From: Zoogloeaceae bacterium
GTDB lineage: Bacteria > Pseudomonadota > Gammaproteobacteria > Burkholderiales > Rhodocyclaceae
DNA: 20,269 nucleotides
Direction of reading: 5' to 3'
Assembly (NCBI GenBank): GCA_031267345.1
Contig: JAIRZG010000202.1
Span: forward strand, 1-20,269
A program made the translations under genes and the position numbers. Position 1 is the stretch's first letter. Every line of letters begins with the position of its first letter. This document shows, piece by piece, positions 1 through 6,642 of this stretch. The notes below the pieces were generated by a model. It did not search any database. It was given only the letters and a program-made list of their open reading frames with translations, and was not told where the DNA came from.

Positions 1-129
1 TACGTTGATGCCGTAAGTCTCCCGCCGCCCGGTGCGTCGATCTTCTCCCAGGGAAAAAAGCAGGATCTCCAGCTTGTTGGTGCCCGCGAGTTTGGTTCTC
101 GCGTCGATGCTCTTGAGCAATTCGGACAT
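1..129 (-). CDS. cheV: Chemotaxis coupling protein CheV, N-terminal fragment (cut by window edge)
   Basis: Only the first 43 codons are present, starting with the ATG at 129 and running off the left edge. The visible residues open with MSELLKSIDARTKLAGTNKL and end in YGINV. This matches the start of the CheW-like domain of CheV, where a (V/I)DARTxLAGxNxLELLLF stretch leads into the GINVFKVREV segment. CheV proteins couple chemoreceptors to CheA and carry a C-terminal receiver domain, which lies outside the window. It is the last visible gene of the minus-strand motA-motB-cheR-cheB run, 155 bases after the cheB stop. It could therefore be co-transcribed or have its own promoter. No strong ribosome binding site is seen; GGGGGATTGAAG precedes the ATG. 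The name is based on the N-terminus only, but the match is distinctive. Confidence 0.85.
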   Translation of the reverse strand, partial: MSELLKSIDARTKLAGTNKLEILLFSLGEDRRTGRRETYGINV

Positions 130-284
130 CTTCAATCCCCCAAACAATTCCGGCGCACTTTTTCAGGAATGCCGGCAACAAAAACACAGGAACAAGGATA
201 CACAGAAATCGTGCGCTCTGAAACTTTACGCCGCATCCTGATTGACATTTTGCGCCTTGCGTTACAGGCCTGGGTGTGTTTTTG

Positions 285-1355
285 TCAACGCTTCCTGACC
301 GGAAAAAGCGTCAACACGCGCCCCGCAATCTGCGTAACATCCGCCACTTCTTCCACCGCGCCGATCTGGAAGGCTTCTTTCGGCATTCCATACACCACGC
401 AACTGGCCTCGTCCTGTCCGAAGGTATGCGCCCCCGCGCGGCGCATGGAAAGCAACCCCTGCGCGCCATCCTTGCCCATGCCGGTCAGAATCACGCCCAC
501 CGCCTGCCGTCCCATCACGGCGGCGGCGGAAGCGAACAGCACATCCACGGAAGGCCGATGCCCATTCACCGGCGGCGTCTGCACCAGTTCAATCCGCAAA
601 CGCCCGCCTTCCTTTTTCACCTGCATGTGATGATTGCCCTTGGTGATGTACACCGTGCCTGCCGCCACCGTTTCGCCACCCTGCGCCTCGCGCACGCGCG
701 GCGGACAGACCCGATCCAGATTGGCGGCGAACACGGCGCTAAAGGTCTCCGGCATGTGCTGCACGATCAGGATGGGCGGGCAATCGGCGGGCATCCCCAG
801 CAAAACCTTTTTTATCGCCTCGGTGCCGCCTGTGGAAGCGCCGAGAAAAATTACCTTGCCTCCCGTCGACCCCACCGGATACGGCTGCGCCTCCAGCGAC
901 GCGGACGCGGCCTTGTCCGGGGCTGCGGCAGAGCGGGAACGCGCCGTAACGCGCAGACGCGCGCCCTTGGCGGCGCGGATTTTTTCCGCCAGTTCCCGCC
1001 CGTATTCGTTCAACCGCTGAAGGCTTTCGGCTTTGGGCTTGGCGATAAAATCCACCGCGCCCAGCTCCAGCGCCTTCAGGGCCGTCTCCGAACCTTCCTG
1101 GGTGAAGGCGGAGACCATGACTACCGGCATGGGACGCTTCTGCATCAGGCGTTCGAGAAACTCCAGCCCGTTCATGCCCGGCATCTGCACGTCCAGCGTC
1201 AGCACATCCGGTTTCAGCGCCAGCAACAGGTCACGCACGGCATGAGCGTCGCCCGCCGTCCCGACCACTTCAATATCCGGCGCGGCGCTGATAATCCGGC
1301 TCAACTGCTTGCGCATGAAGCTGGAATCATCCACCACCAAAACGCGAATCGACAT
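285..1355 (-). CDS. cheB: Chemotaxis response regulator protein-glutamate methylesterase CheB
   Basis: This cytoplasmic enzyme removes methyl groups from (and deamidates) chemoreceptor glutamates during adaptation. CheA phosphorylation activates it. The 356-residue product has an N-terminal receiver domain (about 1-120) with the acidic pair D9/D10, the phospho-acceptor D55 in TLDVQMPG and K107 in AKPK. A linker leads to the CheB esterase domain (about 165-350). The expected catalytic triad is visible: S174 in GASTGGTEA, H200 in IVQHMPETF and D296 in TGMGKDGAQG. Length is normal for the family. I chose the ATG at 1355 because the protein then opens MSIRVLVVDDS like other CheB proteins, with GGGGAAGG just upstream. 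A GTG at 1373 would add six residues without a ribosome binding site. It lies 41 bases after cheR, its functional opposite, in the same operon. Confidence 0.97.
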   Translation of the reverse strand: MSIRVLVVDDSSFMRKQLSRIISAAPDIEVVGTAGDAHAVRDLLLALKPDVLTLDVQMPGMNGLEFLERLMQKRPMPVVMVSAFTQEGSETALKALELGAVDFIAKPKAESLQRLNEYGRELAEKIRAAKGARLRVTARSRSAAAPDKAASASLEAQPYPVGSTGGKVIFLGASTGGTEAIKKVLLGMPADCPPILIVQHMPETFSAVFAANLDRVCPPRVREAQGGETVAAGTVYITKGNHHMQVKKEGGRLRIELVQTPPVNGHRPSVDVLFASAAAVMGRQAVGVILTGMGKDGAQGLLSMRRAGAHTFGQDEASCVVYGMPKEAFQIGAVEEVADVTQIAGRVLTLFPVRKR

Positions 1356-1396
1356 GCCTTCCCCGTCACCCACAAAGCCGGAACAGCCCCGGCAGG

Positions 1397-2329
1397 CTAT
1401 CCGCGCTTTGCCGCCAGGGCGTAGACCGTCTTGCCCAGCGAATGAAACAAATCCGCAGCGTGCAAAAAACTTTCCGAATGTCCGGCAAACAGCAGGCCAT
1501 CCGGCGACAACATCGGCGCGAAACGCGCCAGAATCCTGTATTGCGTCGGCTTGTCAAAATAAATCATGACATTGCGACAAAAAATCACATCCAGCGGCGC
1601 GCGCACCGACCACACCGCATCCAGCAAATTGAGCCGCCGGAAACTGAGCATCTGCCGCAATTCCGGCTTGACCGTGTAAACATCGCCGCTTATCCCCGCG
1701 CTCTTGCTGAAATAACGCTTCAACTGCTCCGGCGGAATTTTGTCGACGCGATCCAGGGTATACACGCCCTTCTCCGCCGTCGCCAACACGCTGGTATCCA
1801 GATCGGAACACACCACGCTGATCTGCGGGCCGCCATTGGGAAAGGCATCCGCCACTGTCATGGCGATGGAATAAGGTTCCTCGCCGGTCGACGCCGCGCA
1901 GCACCAGATGTTGATTGGCTTGCGTTTGCCCGCCACGACGCGCAAATGTTGGGCGAGCAAAGGAAAATGATGCGGTTCGCGGAAAAAGGAAGTCAGGTTG
2001 GTGGTCAACGCATTGACGAACCCTTCCCATTCCACCGCGCCGCGACTGAATTCCAGATGATCCAGATATTGCCCGAACGACTTCATTCCCGTCGCGCGCA
2101 GACGCCGCGCCAGACGGGAATACACCATGTCCTGCTTGGCGGGCGAGAGCGAAATTCCGGCTTTGTCATAAATCAGCTTCCGCACCCGCTCAAAATCCGC
2201 CGCGCGAAAGGGAAATTCGCGCAGGGCGGCGTCTCCCACCGCCGCAGGCAACACCGTATTGCTCGCCTGGCGGATATTGGCAAGGCGCTCGCTCAGGGTC
2301 AGCGGCTTTGGCGGCGGTTCGGGCAGCAT
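1397..2329 (-). CDS. cheR: Chemotaxis protein methyltransferase CheR
   Basis: CheR methylates receptor glutamates using S-adenosylmethionine, opposing CheB. The 310-residue protein has an N-terminal helical CheR domain (about 40-120, with FERVRKLIYDKAGISLSPAK) followed by the Rossmann-type methyltransferase domain. Visible SAM-fold motifs are INIWCCAASTGEEPYSIAM (motif I), VVCSDLDTSVL (acidic residue for ribose contact) and LDVIFCRNVMIYFD (motif IV). The ATG at 2329 overlaps the motB stop in a TGATG junction, which suggests translational coupling. About 35 residues of proline-rich N-terminal extension precede the conserved domain. The gene sits between motB and cheB in one minus-strand operon, and I see no promoter of its own. 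Confidence 0.96.
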   Translation of the reverse strand: MLPEPPPKPLTLSERLANIRQASNTVLPAAVGDAALREFPFRAADFERVRKLIYDKAGISLSPAKQDMVYSRLARRLRATGMKSFGQYLDHLEFSRGAVEWEGFVNALTTNLTSFFREPHHFPLLAQHLRVVAGKRKPINIWCCAASTGEEPYSIAMTVADAFPNGGPQISVVCSDLDTSVLATAEKGVYTLDRVDKIPPEQLKRYFSKSAGISGDVYTVKPELRQMLSFRRLNLLDAVWSVRAPLDVIFCRNVMIYFDKPTQYRILARFAPMLSPDGLLFAGHSESFLHAADLFHSLGKTVYALAAKRG

Positions 2330-3261
2330 CAGCGCGCGCCTCCCGATGGCGGCGTCAACGCCGCCGCGTTCGGCAAATCCTCATCTTCCACCTCGACCTC
2401 CGGACTGTCTTCCTGCAAAATGGCCATTTCCGTGCGCTTGTTCAGCACCACGATACTGATGCGTCGATTGACCGGATTCAAGGGATCATTCTGATCGAAC
2501 AGCACGGAAGACGACAGCCCCACCACCCGCAACACCTTGAGATCATCCATGCCCGCGCTCACCAGTTCGCGTCTTGACGCGTTGGCGCGATTGGCGGAAA
2601 GCTCCCAATTGGAAAAACCTTGCTGCCCGCCGGAAAACTGCGCCGCGTCCGTATGTCCGGCCAGACTGATGCGATACGGCACTTCGTTCAACACCTGCCC
2701 GATTTCATGCAGAATGTCACGCGTATAGGGCTTCAAAAGGTCACTGGCGAGATCGAACATGGGACGATTCTGCTCATCGACAATCTGGATGCGCAAGCCC
2801 TCGGAAGTAATGTCCAGCTTCAACTGCTCCTTGAAAATCCGCAGCTGCGGCGTATCGTCAATCAATTCCTCGATGCGTTTTTTCAGGGCTTCCAGAGAAC
2901 GCCGCTCACGCTGCTCGTATTCGCGCCGCGCCTGACGCCGCTTGCGCGCCGCGTCCATATCGCCATCCCTGACCTGTCCGGCGCTGCGGCTCAAATCCGT
3001 ACCGCCGCCCTTCAAAATGCTGTCCGCGTCGCCCGTGCCGCTGCCGCCGCTGCTGGCGACTTTCAGGGGATTCTGGAAAAACTCGGCCAGCCCCTGCAAA
3101 TCGCCCTTGGCGGTGGAACCCAGCAGCCACATCAACAGAAAAAACGCCATCATCGCCGTCACGAAGTCGGCGTAGGCCAGCTTCCACGCGCCGCCATGCG
3201 CGCCCTCGCCACCCTTCTTGATGCGCTTGATGACAATGGGACGCGAAGAATCGTCGCTCAC
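2329..3261 (-). CDS. motB: Flagellar motor stator protein MotB
   Basis: MotB anchors the MotA/MotB proton-conducting stator to peptidoglycan. I chose the GTG at 3261 over the ATG at 3288 because GGGAGG lies a few bases upstream of it. It also puts the proton-binding aspartate of YADFVTAMMAFF at residue 32, the same number as in E. coli MotB. The 310-residue protein then opens MSDDSSRPIVIKRIKKGG, as in many homologues. A single membrane helix (about 31-50) is followed by a charged linker (about 55-150) and an OmpA-like peptidoglycan-binding domain (about 160-285) with the motifs SLAGHTDAAQF, LSANRANASRRELVSAG and NRRISIVVL. The gene is downstream of motA, 44 bases from its stop to this GTG, and ends coupled to cheR. 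Confidence 0.96.
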   Translation of the reverse strand: MSDDSSRPIVIKRIKKGGEGAHGGAWKLAYADFVTAMMAFFLLMWLLGSTAKGDLQGLAEFFQNPLKVASSGGSGTGDADSILKGGGTDLSRSAGQVRDGDMDAARKRRQARREYEQRERRSLEALKKRIEELIDDTPQLRIFKEQLKLDITSEGLRIQIVDEQNRPMFDLASDLLKPYTRDILHEIGQVLNEVPYRISLAGHTDAAQFSGGQQGFSNWELSANRANASRRELVSAGMDDLKVLRVVGLSSSVLFDQNDPLNPVNRRISIVVLNKRTEMAILQEDSPEVEVEDEDLPNAAALTPPSGGAR

Positions 3262-3305
3262 GCGCTCCTCCCGCGCCGGAAAATCCATACTCTAGCGCAC
3301 ATGCC

Positions 3306-4163
3306 TCATCTCCCCTTGCGGCTCTTTAATTCTTCTTCCAGTTCCAGAAAACCGGGACGCGCGTCGGCAGGCAGGTTTTTGCGCCCGAATTCCACCGCCA
3401 CCTGCGGCGCGTAGCCGGACATGGACGCCAGCAGCACCGCCTTCACCACGTTGTACACACTGCCGCTCTCGCCCGCCTTCTGCTCCAGCAGGGTGGCGAT
3501 CGGCTGAATGAACCCATACGACAACAAAATCCCCAGAAAAGTGCCGACCAGCGCGCCGCCGATCATCCTGCCCAACACCGGCGGCGGCTCGCCTACCGAC
3601 CCCATGACATTGACCACGCCCATCACCGCCACCACGATACCGAAGGCCGGCATGGCGTCGCCCAGCTTGGCCATGACGTGACCGGGAATTTCCGCCCTGT
3701 GGTGATGCGCGTCCAGTTCCTGATCCATCAGCCCTTCGATTTCCAGCGTATTTAGATTGCCGCCGACCATCATGCGTAAATAGTCGGTCATGAATTCCGT
3801 TACGTGATGGTCATGCAGAATTTCCGGGTACTTGGAAAACACCGGACTGGACTCCGGATTTTCCACGTCGTTTTCAATCGACATCAAGCCTTCCTTGCGC
3901 ACCTTGGTGAGCAATTCAAAGAGCAAGGCCAGCACATTCACATAATACGCCTTGCTGTAACGCGACCCCCGGAACAGACCGGGCAACGCGCCCAGCACAC
4001 CCTTCATAACCTTGAGATTGTTTCCGGCCACAAAAGCGCCCACCATCAGGCCGACAATCGCCAGATACTCCGTCGGCATCCAGAGCGCCGCCAGACTGCC
4101 GTGTATCGAATACGTACCGACAGCCGAAGCGAGAATGATGATGTACCCGATGATCAGCAACAT
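3306..4163 (-). CDS. motA: Flagellar motor stator protein MotA
   Basis: MotA is the rotor-facing stator subunit, which converts proton flow into torque. The 285-residue protein shows the usual two N-terminal hydrophobic segments (about 2-20 and 34-48), a cytoplasmic loop and two further hydrophobic segments (about 165-190 and 198-220). The loop carries R89 and E97 in KVRKEGLMSIENDVENP, equivalent to the torque-generating R90/E98 of E. coli MotA. Conserved prolines are visible in DAMPAFGIVVAVMG and SYGFIQPIA. The ATG at 4163 is preceded by AGGGGTGGA at good spacing. It is the first gene of the minus-strand motAB-cheRB(V) cluster and lies behind a plausible sigma70 promoter. Confidence 0.97.
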   Translation of the reverse strand: MLLIIGYIIILASAVGTYSIHGSLAALWMPTEYLAIVGLMVGAFVAGNNLKVMKGVLGALPGLFRGSRYSKAYYVNVLALLFELLTKVRKEGLMSIENDVENPESSPVFSKYPEILHDHHVTEFMTDYLRMMVGGNLNTLEIEGLMDQELDAHHHRAEIPGHVMAKLGDAMPAFGIVVAVMGVVNVMGSVGEPPPVLGRMIGGALVGTFLGILLSYGFIQPIATLLEQKAGESGSVYNVVKAVLLASMSGYAPQVAVEFGRKNLPADARPGFLELEEELKSRKGR

Positions 4164-4217
4164 AAGTCCACCCCTGAGAACGCCATGCCAACCAACACGC
4201 GCCTGTACAAAGCTTAT

Positions 4218-4247
4218 ATTCTAACCCCCCATCCTTGCGAACGGCAA
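4218..4247 (-). promoter_or_regulatory. Predicted sigma70-type promoter for motA
   Basis: On the minus strand TTGCCG (4247-4242) is followed after 18 bases by TAGAAT (4223-4218), four and five matches to the -35 and -10 consensus. This predicts a start near 4211 and a leader of about 48 nt before the motA ATG. I did not find a flagellar sigma28 pattern here. Prediction by eye only. Confidence 0.4.
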
Positions 4248-4326
4248 TGACGCCGCAAAGCGGCGCGGGCGGCGTTGCAGACGGTGACGAACGTTCGCTA
4301 CGCCGTTACGCGGAAATGAAGAAATG

Positions 4327-4352
4327 ACCGACAGGCCTTCAGGCCTGTCGGT
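4327..4352. repeat. Perfect hairpin with 12-base arms and 2-base loop
   Basis: ACCGACAGGCCT is followed by TC and then its exact reverse complement AGGCCTGTCGGT. No run of T follows directly on either strand, and no gene on the plus strand ends here. It is therefore more likely part of the neighbouring repeat block than a terminator. Confidence 0.8.
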
Positions 4353-4399
4353 TTGACGTGTTTTGGCAGGGATTTCTCTCCCCTCCCAAAACAGTCGCC

Positions 4400-4522
4400 T
4401 GAAACCCCGCTCTGTAGGGGCGCGATTCTCGCGCTCGCAGGCATATCCGTAACGGGCGCGAGAATCGCGCCCCTACAAGGCCGCCCTGCGCAAACCGTAG
4501 GCATCCGCAGGGCGGGGTTTCA
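4400..4522. repeat. Composite nested inverted-repeat element (REP/MITE-like), 123 bases
   Basis: The outer arms TGAAACCCCGC (4400-4410) and GCGGGGTTTCA (4512-4522) are exact reverse complements. Inside lies a long hairpin with perfect 22-base arms (4413-4434 and 4456-4477), based on a TGTAGGGGCGCGATTCTCGC core. A second hairpin follows with 10-base arms CCGCCCTGCG (4481-4490) and CGCAGGGCGG (4506-4515). The right arm of the second hairpin overlaps the outer right arm, so the two pairings exclude each other. No transposase frame is inside and no clear target duplication is visible. A non-autonomous mobile repeat of REP, REPIN or MITE type is the best guess. Cores resembling GTAGGGGCG recur as dispersed palindromes in many proteobacterial genomes. 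Confidence 0.7.
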
Positions 4523-4665
4523 ACCGGAGTCGGTTTACGATGAATTCATAGCTTTGGCATTCATGCGATTGCCCTGCGGAATGCGTCGAGGGCGCGTACC
4601 TCTACCGCAAAAGCGCCGTCTGCGCTACGCTCTTGCTGTTCCCGGACTTCTTCTGACATACGCCC

Positions 4666-5211
4666 ATGATTCCTTTTTGCCCTCAATGCGGTCAACCGAC
4701 GCGCCAGCGCGTTCCGGCGGGGGATAACCGCAAGCGCAGCGTTTGTGGCGCTTGCGGTTATATCCATTACGAAAACCCGCGTCTGGTGCTGGGCGCGGTG
4801 GTCGAGTGGCGCGGCGAGATTCTGCTTTGTCGCCGCGCCATCGAACCACGCGCCGGACTATGGACACTGCCCGCCGGTTTCATGGAAAATGGCGAGAGCA
4901 TGGAGGAGGCCGCCGCGCGGGAAAGCCGGGAAGAAGCCCACGCCTGCATCGATCAGCCGCAACTGTTCACCCTCGTCGATGTCCCCGCAATCGATCAGGT
5001 GCATGTCTTCTATCGCGGCATCCTGCGCGACGGACAACACGCCCCCGGCGAAGAAAGCCTGGAAACCGCGCTCTTTTCCGAAGCCCGCATCCCCTGGTCG
5101 CAACTCGCCTTCCAGACCGTGCGCCTCACGCTGGAACACTACCTTGAAGACCGCCGCGCCGGAACATTCAGATCGCATTGTTTGCTTCTGCAACACGTCA
5201 AAAACCACTGA
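4666..5211 (+). CDS. Zinc-ribbon Nudix hydrolase
   Basis: This protein of 181 residues has an N-terminal zinc ribbon made by C5, C8, C27 and C30 (CPQCG and CGACGYIHYENP). A Nudix domain follows. The Nudix box spans about 71-93 (GFMENGESMEEAAARESREE) and has G71, E77, R85, E86, E89 and E90 in the expected G-x5-E-x7-RE-x2-EE pattern. The usual later glycine is replaced (AHA follows). Such enzymes hydrolyse nucleoside diphosphates linked to another group. The zinc ribbon plus YENP layout is shared with NudC-like and ADP-ribose-type Nudix proteins, but the substrate cannot be told from sequence. It is a single plus-strand gene between the repeat block and a minus-strand toxin-antitoxin remnant. 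The ATG at 4666 has no clear ribosome binding site, but the zinc ribbon begins right after it. Confidence 0.9.
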   Translation: MIPFCPQCGQPTRQRVPAGDNRKRSVCGACGYIHYENPRLVLGAVVEWRGEILLCRRAIEPRAGLWTLPAGFMENGESMEEAAARESREEAHACIDQPQLFTLVDVPAIDQVHVFYRGILRDGQHAPGEESLETALFSEARIPWSQLAFQTVRLTLEHYLEDRRAGTFRSHCLLLQHVKNH

Positions 5212-5230
5212 TGGAACGGCGGGCTTTCCT

Positions 5231-5502
5231 TCAGCCAAAAAGCTCGCTATGCGAACCGAGCCGCGCCAGCCTGAGCGTGTCGACATCGGATTTCCGGTGG
5301 ATCAGCAGCAAATCAGGCTTGATGTGACATTCACGATAGCCTGCCCAATTTCCGCTTAAACCATGATTGCGGTATCTGGCATTGCAACCACCAACGCATC
5401 AAAAACAGGTTTCAATGCGCTATCGAGTGTGGCGCGGTATTGTCCCCTGGTTTCACGTTTGTAATCCCGCTTGAAAGCAGTAGCGAGATCAATCGTCCGC
5501 AT
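5231..5502 (-). pseudogene. YafQ-type (RelE superfamily) toxin, frameshifted remnant
   Basis: The ATG at 5502 overlaps the end of the antitoxin gene by 14 bases, the normal toxin position. The first frame reads MRTIDLATAFKRDYKRETRG and on to about codon 39 (DALVV), then drifts and hits a TAA. In another minus-strand frame the second half of the same family continues: ARYRNHGLSGNWAGYREC, then HIKPDLLLIHRKSDVDTLRL, and finally RLGSHSELFG with a stop at 5231. The two halves together match the YafQ/RelE-type mRNA interferase fold from end to end, including the C-terminal histidine region. Total length (272 bases) is not a multiple of three. Compared with my memory of about 93-residue homologues, roughly 10 bases are missing at the junction. 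The toxin should be inactive unless a sequencing error caused the shift. Confidence 0.85.
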
Positions 5503-5755
5503 GTAGTTCCGCCATCAGATCGTCAACTGTGGCGAGTCGTCTGCCCTTCCCTGCCTCAAGCTCTGCTATTGCCTCGCGTGTGGCGCTGTTGGGTACTTTG
5601 ACATCAAAAGGCAAGCGACGTTCATCCGCAACGCGCAGCATCAGCAACCGTATCGCATCCGAGATGGACAGCCCCATCGCTCCGAGCGCATCGGCAGCAC
5701 GCCTTTTGGTAGTGGCGTCAATGCGGGCGCGAACGTAGGTATCGGCAATCATCAT
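5489..5755 (-). CDS. RelB/DinJ-family antitoxin
   Basis: This small protein has 89 residues from the first ATG of an ATG-ATG pair at 5755, preceded by AGGAAAATT. An upstream TTG at 5803 is less likely. The N-terminal part, MIADTYVRARIDATTKRRA to LGLSISDAIRLLMLRV-like sequence, is a ribbon-helix-helix DNA-binding domain typical of RelB/DinJ. The C-terminal part (KVPNSATREAIAELEAGKGR and on to MAELHADD) is the acidic toxin-binding tail. In the usual system it neutralises the YafQ toxin and represses its own operon. Here the toxin gene right after it is frameshifted, so this is probably an orphan antitoxin. It stays intact, which could reflect a recent toxin loss or a retained protective role. 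Confidence 0.88.
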   Translation of the reverse strand: MMIADTYVRARIDATTKRRAADALGAMGLSISDAIRLLMLRVADERRLPFDVKVPNSATREAIAELEAGKGRRLATVDDLMAELHADD

Positions 5756-5841
5756 AATTTTCCTGTAGATCACTATTGCAGCCGTAATGTGACTACATGA
5801 CAAATCGTGCGGTGGATTGTAGCCTTCCGGCGTGGTTCCGG

Positions 5842-6636
5842 TTATTGATTACCGATCCTGGATTCCGGTTGCCGCAGACTGAATTCCACGGGCAGCACCA
5901 GACTGAAGGCGCGTTGGCGCAGGGCTTCCGGCAGGGGTGTGTGGGCAGCGGCCTGACGCAGCATGTTCAGACCCTGACGATCCAGCAGCGCGCTGCCGGA
6001 ACCCTGTTGCAGCTCCACCTGCGGAACACCCATGCCGGGTCGCCAGATCAGGCGAATATCCACCCGGCCTTCGTGTCCCAGTTCTTTCGCCCGCTCCGGA
6101 TAGCGACGCAACTTGCGGGCGTTGTCGCCAATGGCAAGGAGATACGCGGGCAGCGCGTCCGCCATGCCTTCCGCCATCTGACCCTCCGCAACCTGAGCGC
6201 CCTGCCCTGCGCCTGCGGGAAGCGTCTGTGCCGCCGCGCCAACGTCCGTATCGGCAGGCGCGTCGAGGGCTTCCAGCGGGGTTGACGCGCGTTCCGGCGG
6301 CGTTACAGACGGTGCGGGCGACCACAGTTCGCCCCTACGTACAAGGGTTGCCGCGCGTTCTGGCGGCGCGACGGGCGACGGCGTATGCAGCGGACGACGC
6401 AAGATCGGCGGCGGCGTGACTTCCGGCGCGGTCGATGACGCAGGCGGCGGCGCAGAAGGCAACGTAGACGCAGGCGCGGAAGGCGTTTCCACGCGCAGGC
6501 TGACCGTCAGTCCTTCCTCCGAACGGGCGGTATAGGGCGGCGGCGACAGACGGGCAACGCCTAGCAGCAGGACATGCGCCAGAACGGAATACAGCAGCAT
6601 TTGCGCCAGACGCGCGTCTTTATAAAACGTATGCAT
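5842..6636 (-). CDS. TonB-family energy transducer protein
   Basis: The protein has 264 residues and one N-terminal membrane segment (about 12-30, LLLYSVLAHVLLLGVA type). A proline- and alanine-rich periplasmic linker follows (about 48-150, with repeated TPP, PPER and APP units). The C-terminal TonB domain (about 170-255) carries RRYPERAKELGHEGRVDIRL. TonB proteins pass proton-motive energy from ExbB/ExbD to outer-membrane receptors. No exbB or exbD is nearby, so the partner is unknown. The ATG at 6636 lies six bases after the AsmA-like stop, so the pair is probably one transcript, though no ribosome binding site is visible. Residues about 100-107 (RRGELWSP) are encoded by a palindromic repeat-like stretch that is unlike the rest of the linker. 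Confidence 0.85.
   Translation of the reverse strand: MHTFYKDARLAQMLLYSVLAHVLLLGVARLSPPPYTARSEEGLTVSLRVETPSAPASTLPSAPPPASSTAPEVTPPPILRRPLHTPSPVAPPERAATLVRRGELWSPAPSVTPPERASTPLEALDAPADTDVGAAAQTLPAGAGQGAQVAEGQMAEGMADALPAYLLAIGDNARKLRRYPERAKELGHEGRVDIRLIWRPGMGVPQVELQQGSGSALLDRQGLNMLRQAAAHTPLPEALRQRAFSLVLPVEFSLRQPESRIGNQ
6314..6338. repeat. Palindromic repeat-like segment inside the TonB linker
   Basis: Read on the minus strand, this is GTAGGGGCGA-ACTGTGG-TCGCCCGC, with exact 6-base arms GGGCGA (6316-6321) and TCGCCC (6329-6334). The GTAGGGGCG start is shared with the arms of the intergenic element at 4413-4477. It encodes RRGELWSPA in an otherwise Pro/Ala/Thr-rich linker, and the frame stays open across it. 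Confidence 0.5.
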
Positions 6637-6642
6637 ACGACA

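Larger units (their letters stand above)
4251..4665. other. Gene-free spacer between motA promoter and Nudix gene, filled with inverted repeats
   Basis: No convincing gene is present; the short open frames run through palindromes and lack ribosome binding sites. In order it holds a small GCC/GGC hairpin (4251-4265), the 10-base palindrome CGAACGTTCG (4288-4297), a perfect 12-base-arm hairpin (4327-4352) and the composite inverted-repeat element at 4400-4522. The last 140 bases before the Nudix start show no clear promoter. Confidence 0.7.

Noticed and set aside
221..228. TAAAGTTT on the minus strand upstream of cheV, an exact match to the sigma28 -35 element
   Set aside because: No GCCGATAA-like -10 element lies at the required 11-base spacing, so it is probably chance.
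276..1424. 382-codon plus-strand open frame
   Set aside because: It is antisense to cheB, whose protein is clearly recognisable; long shadow frames are expected in GC-rich DNA.
4353..4727. 124-codon plus-strand frame across the repeat block
   Set aside because: It is built largely from the inverted repeats and overlaps the Nudix start in another frame.
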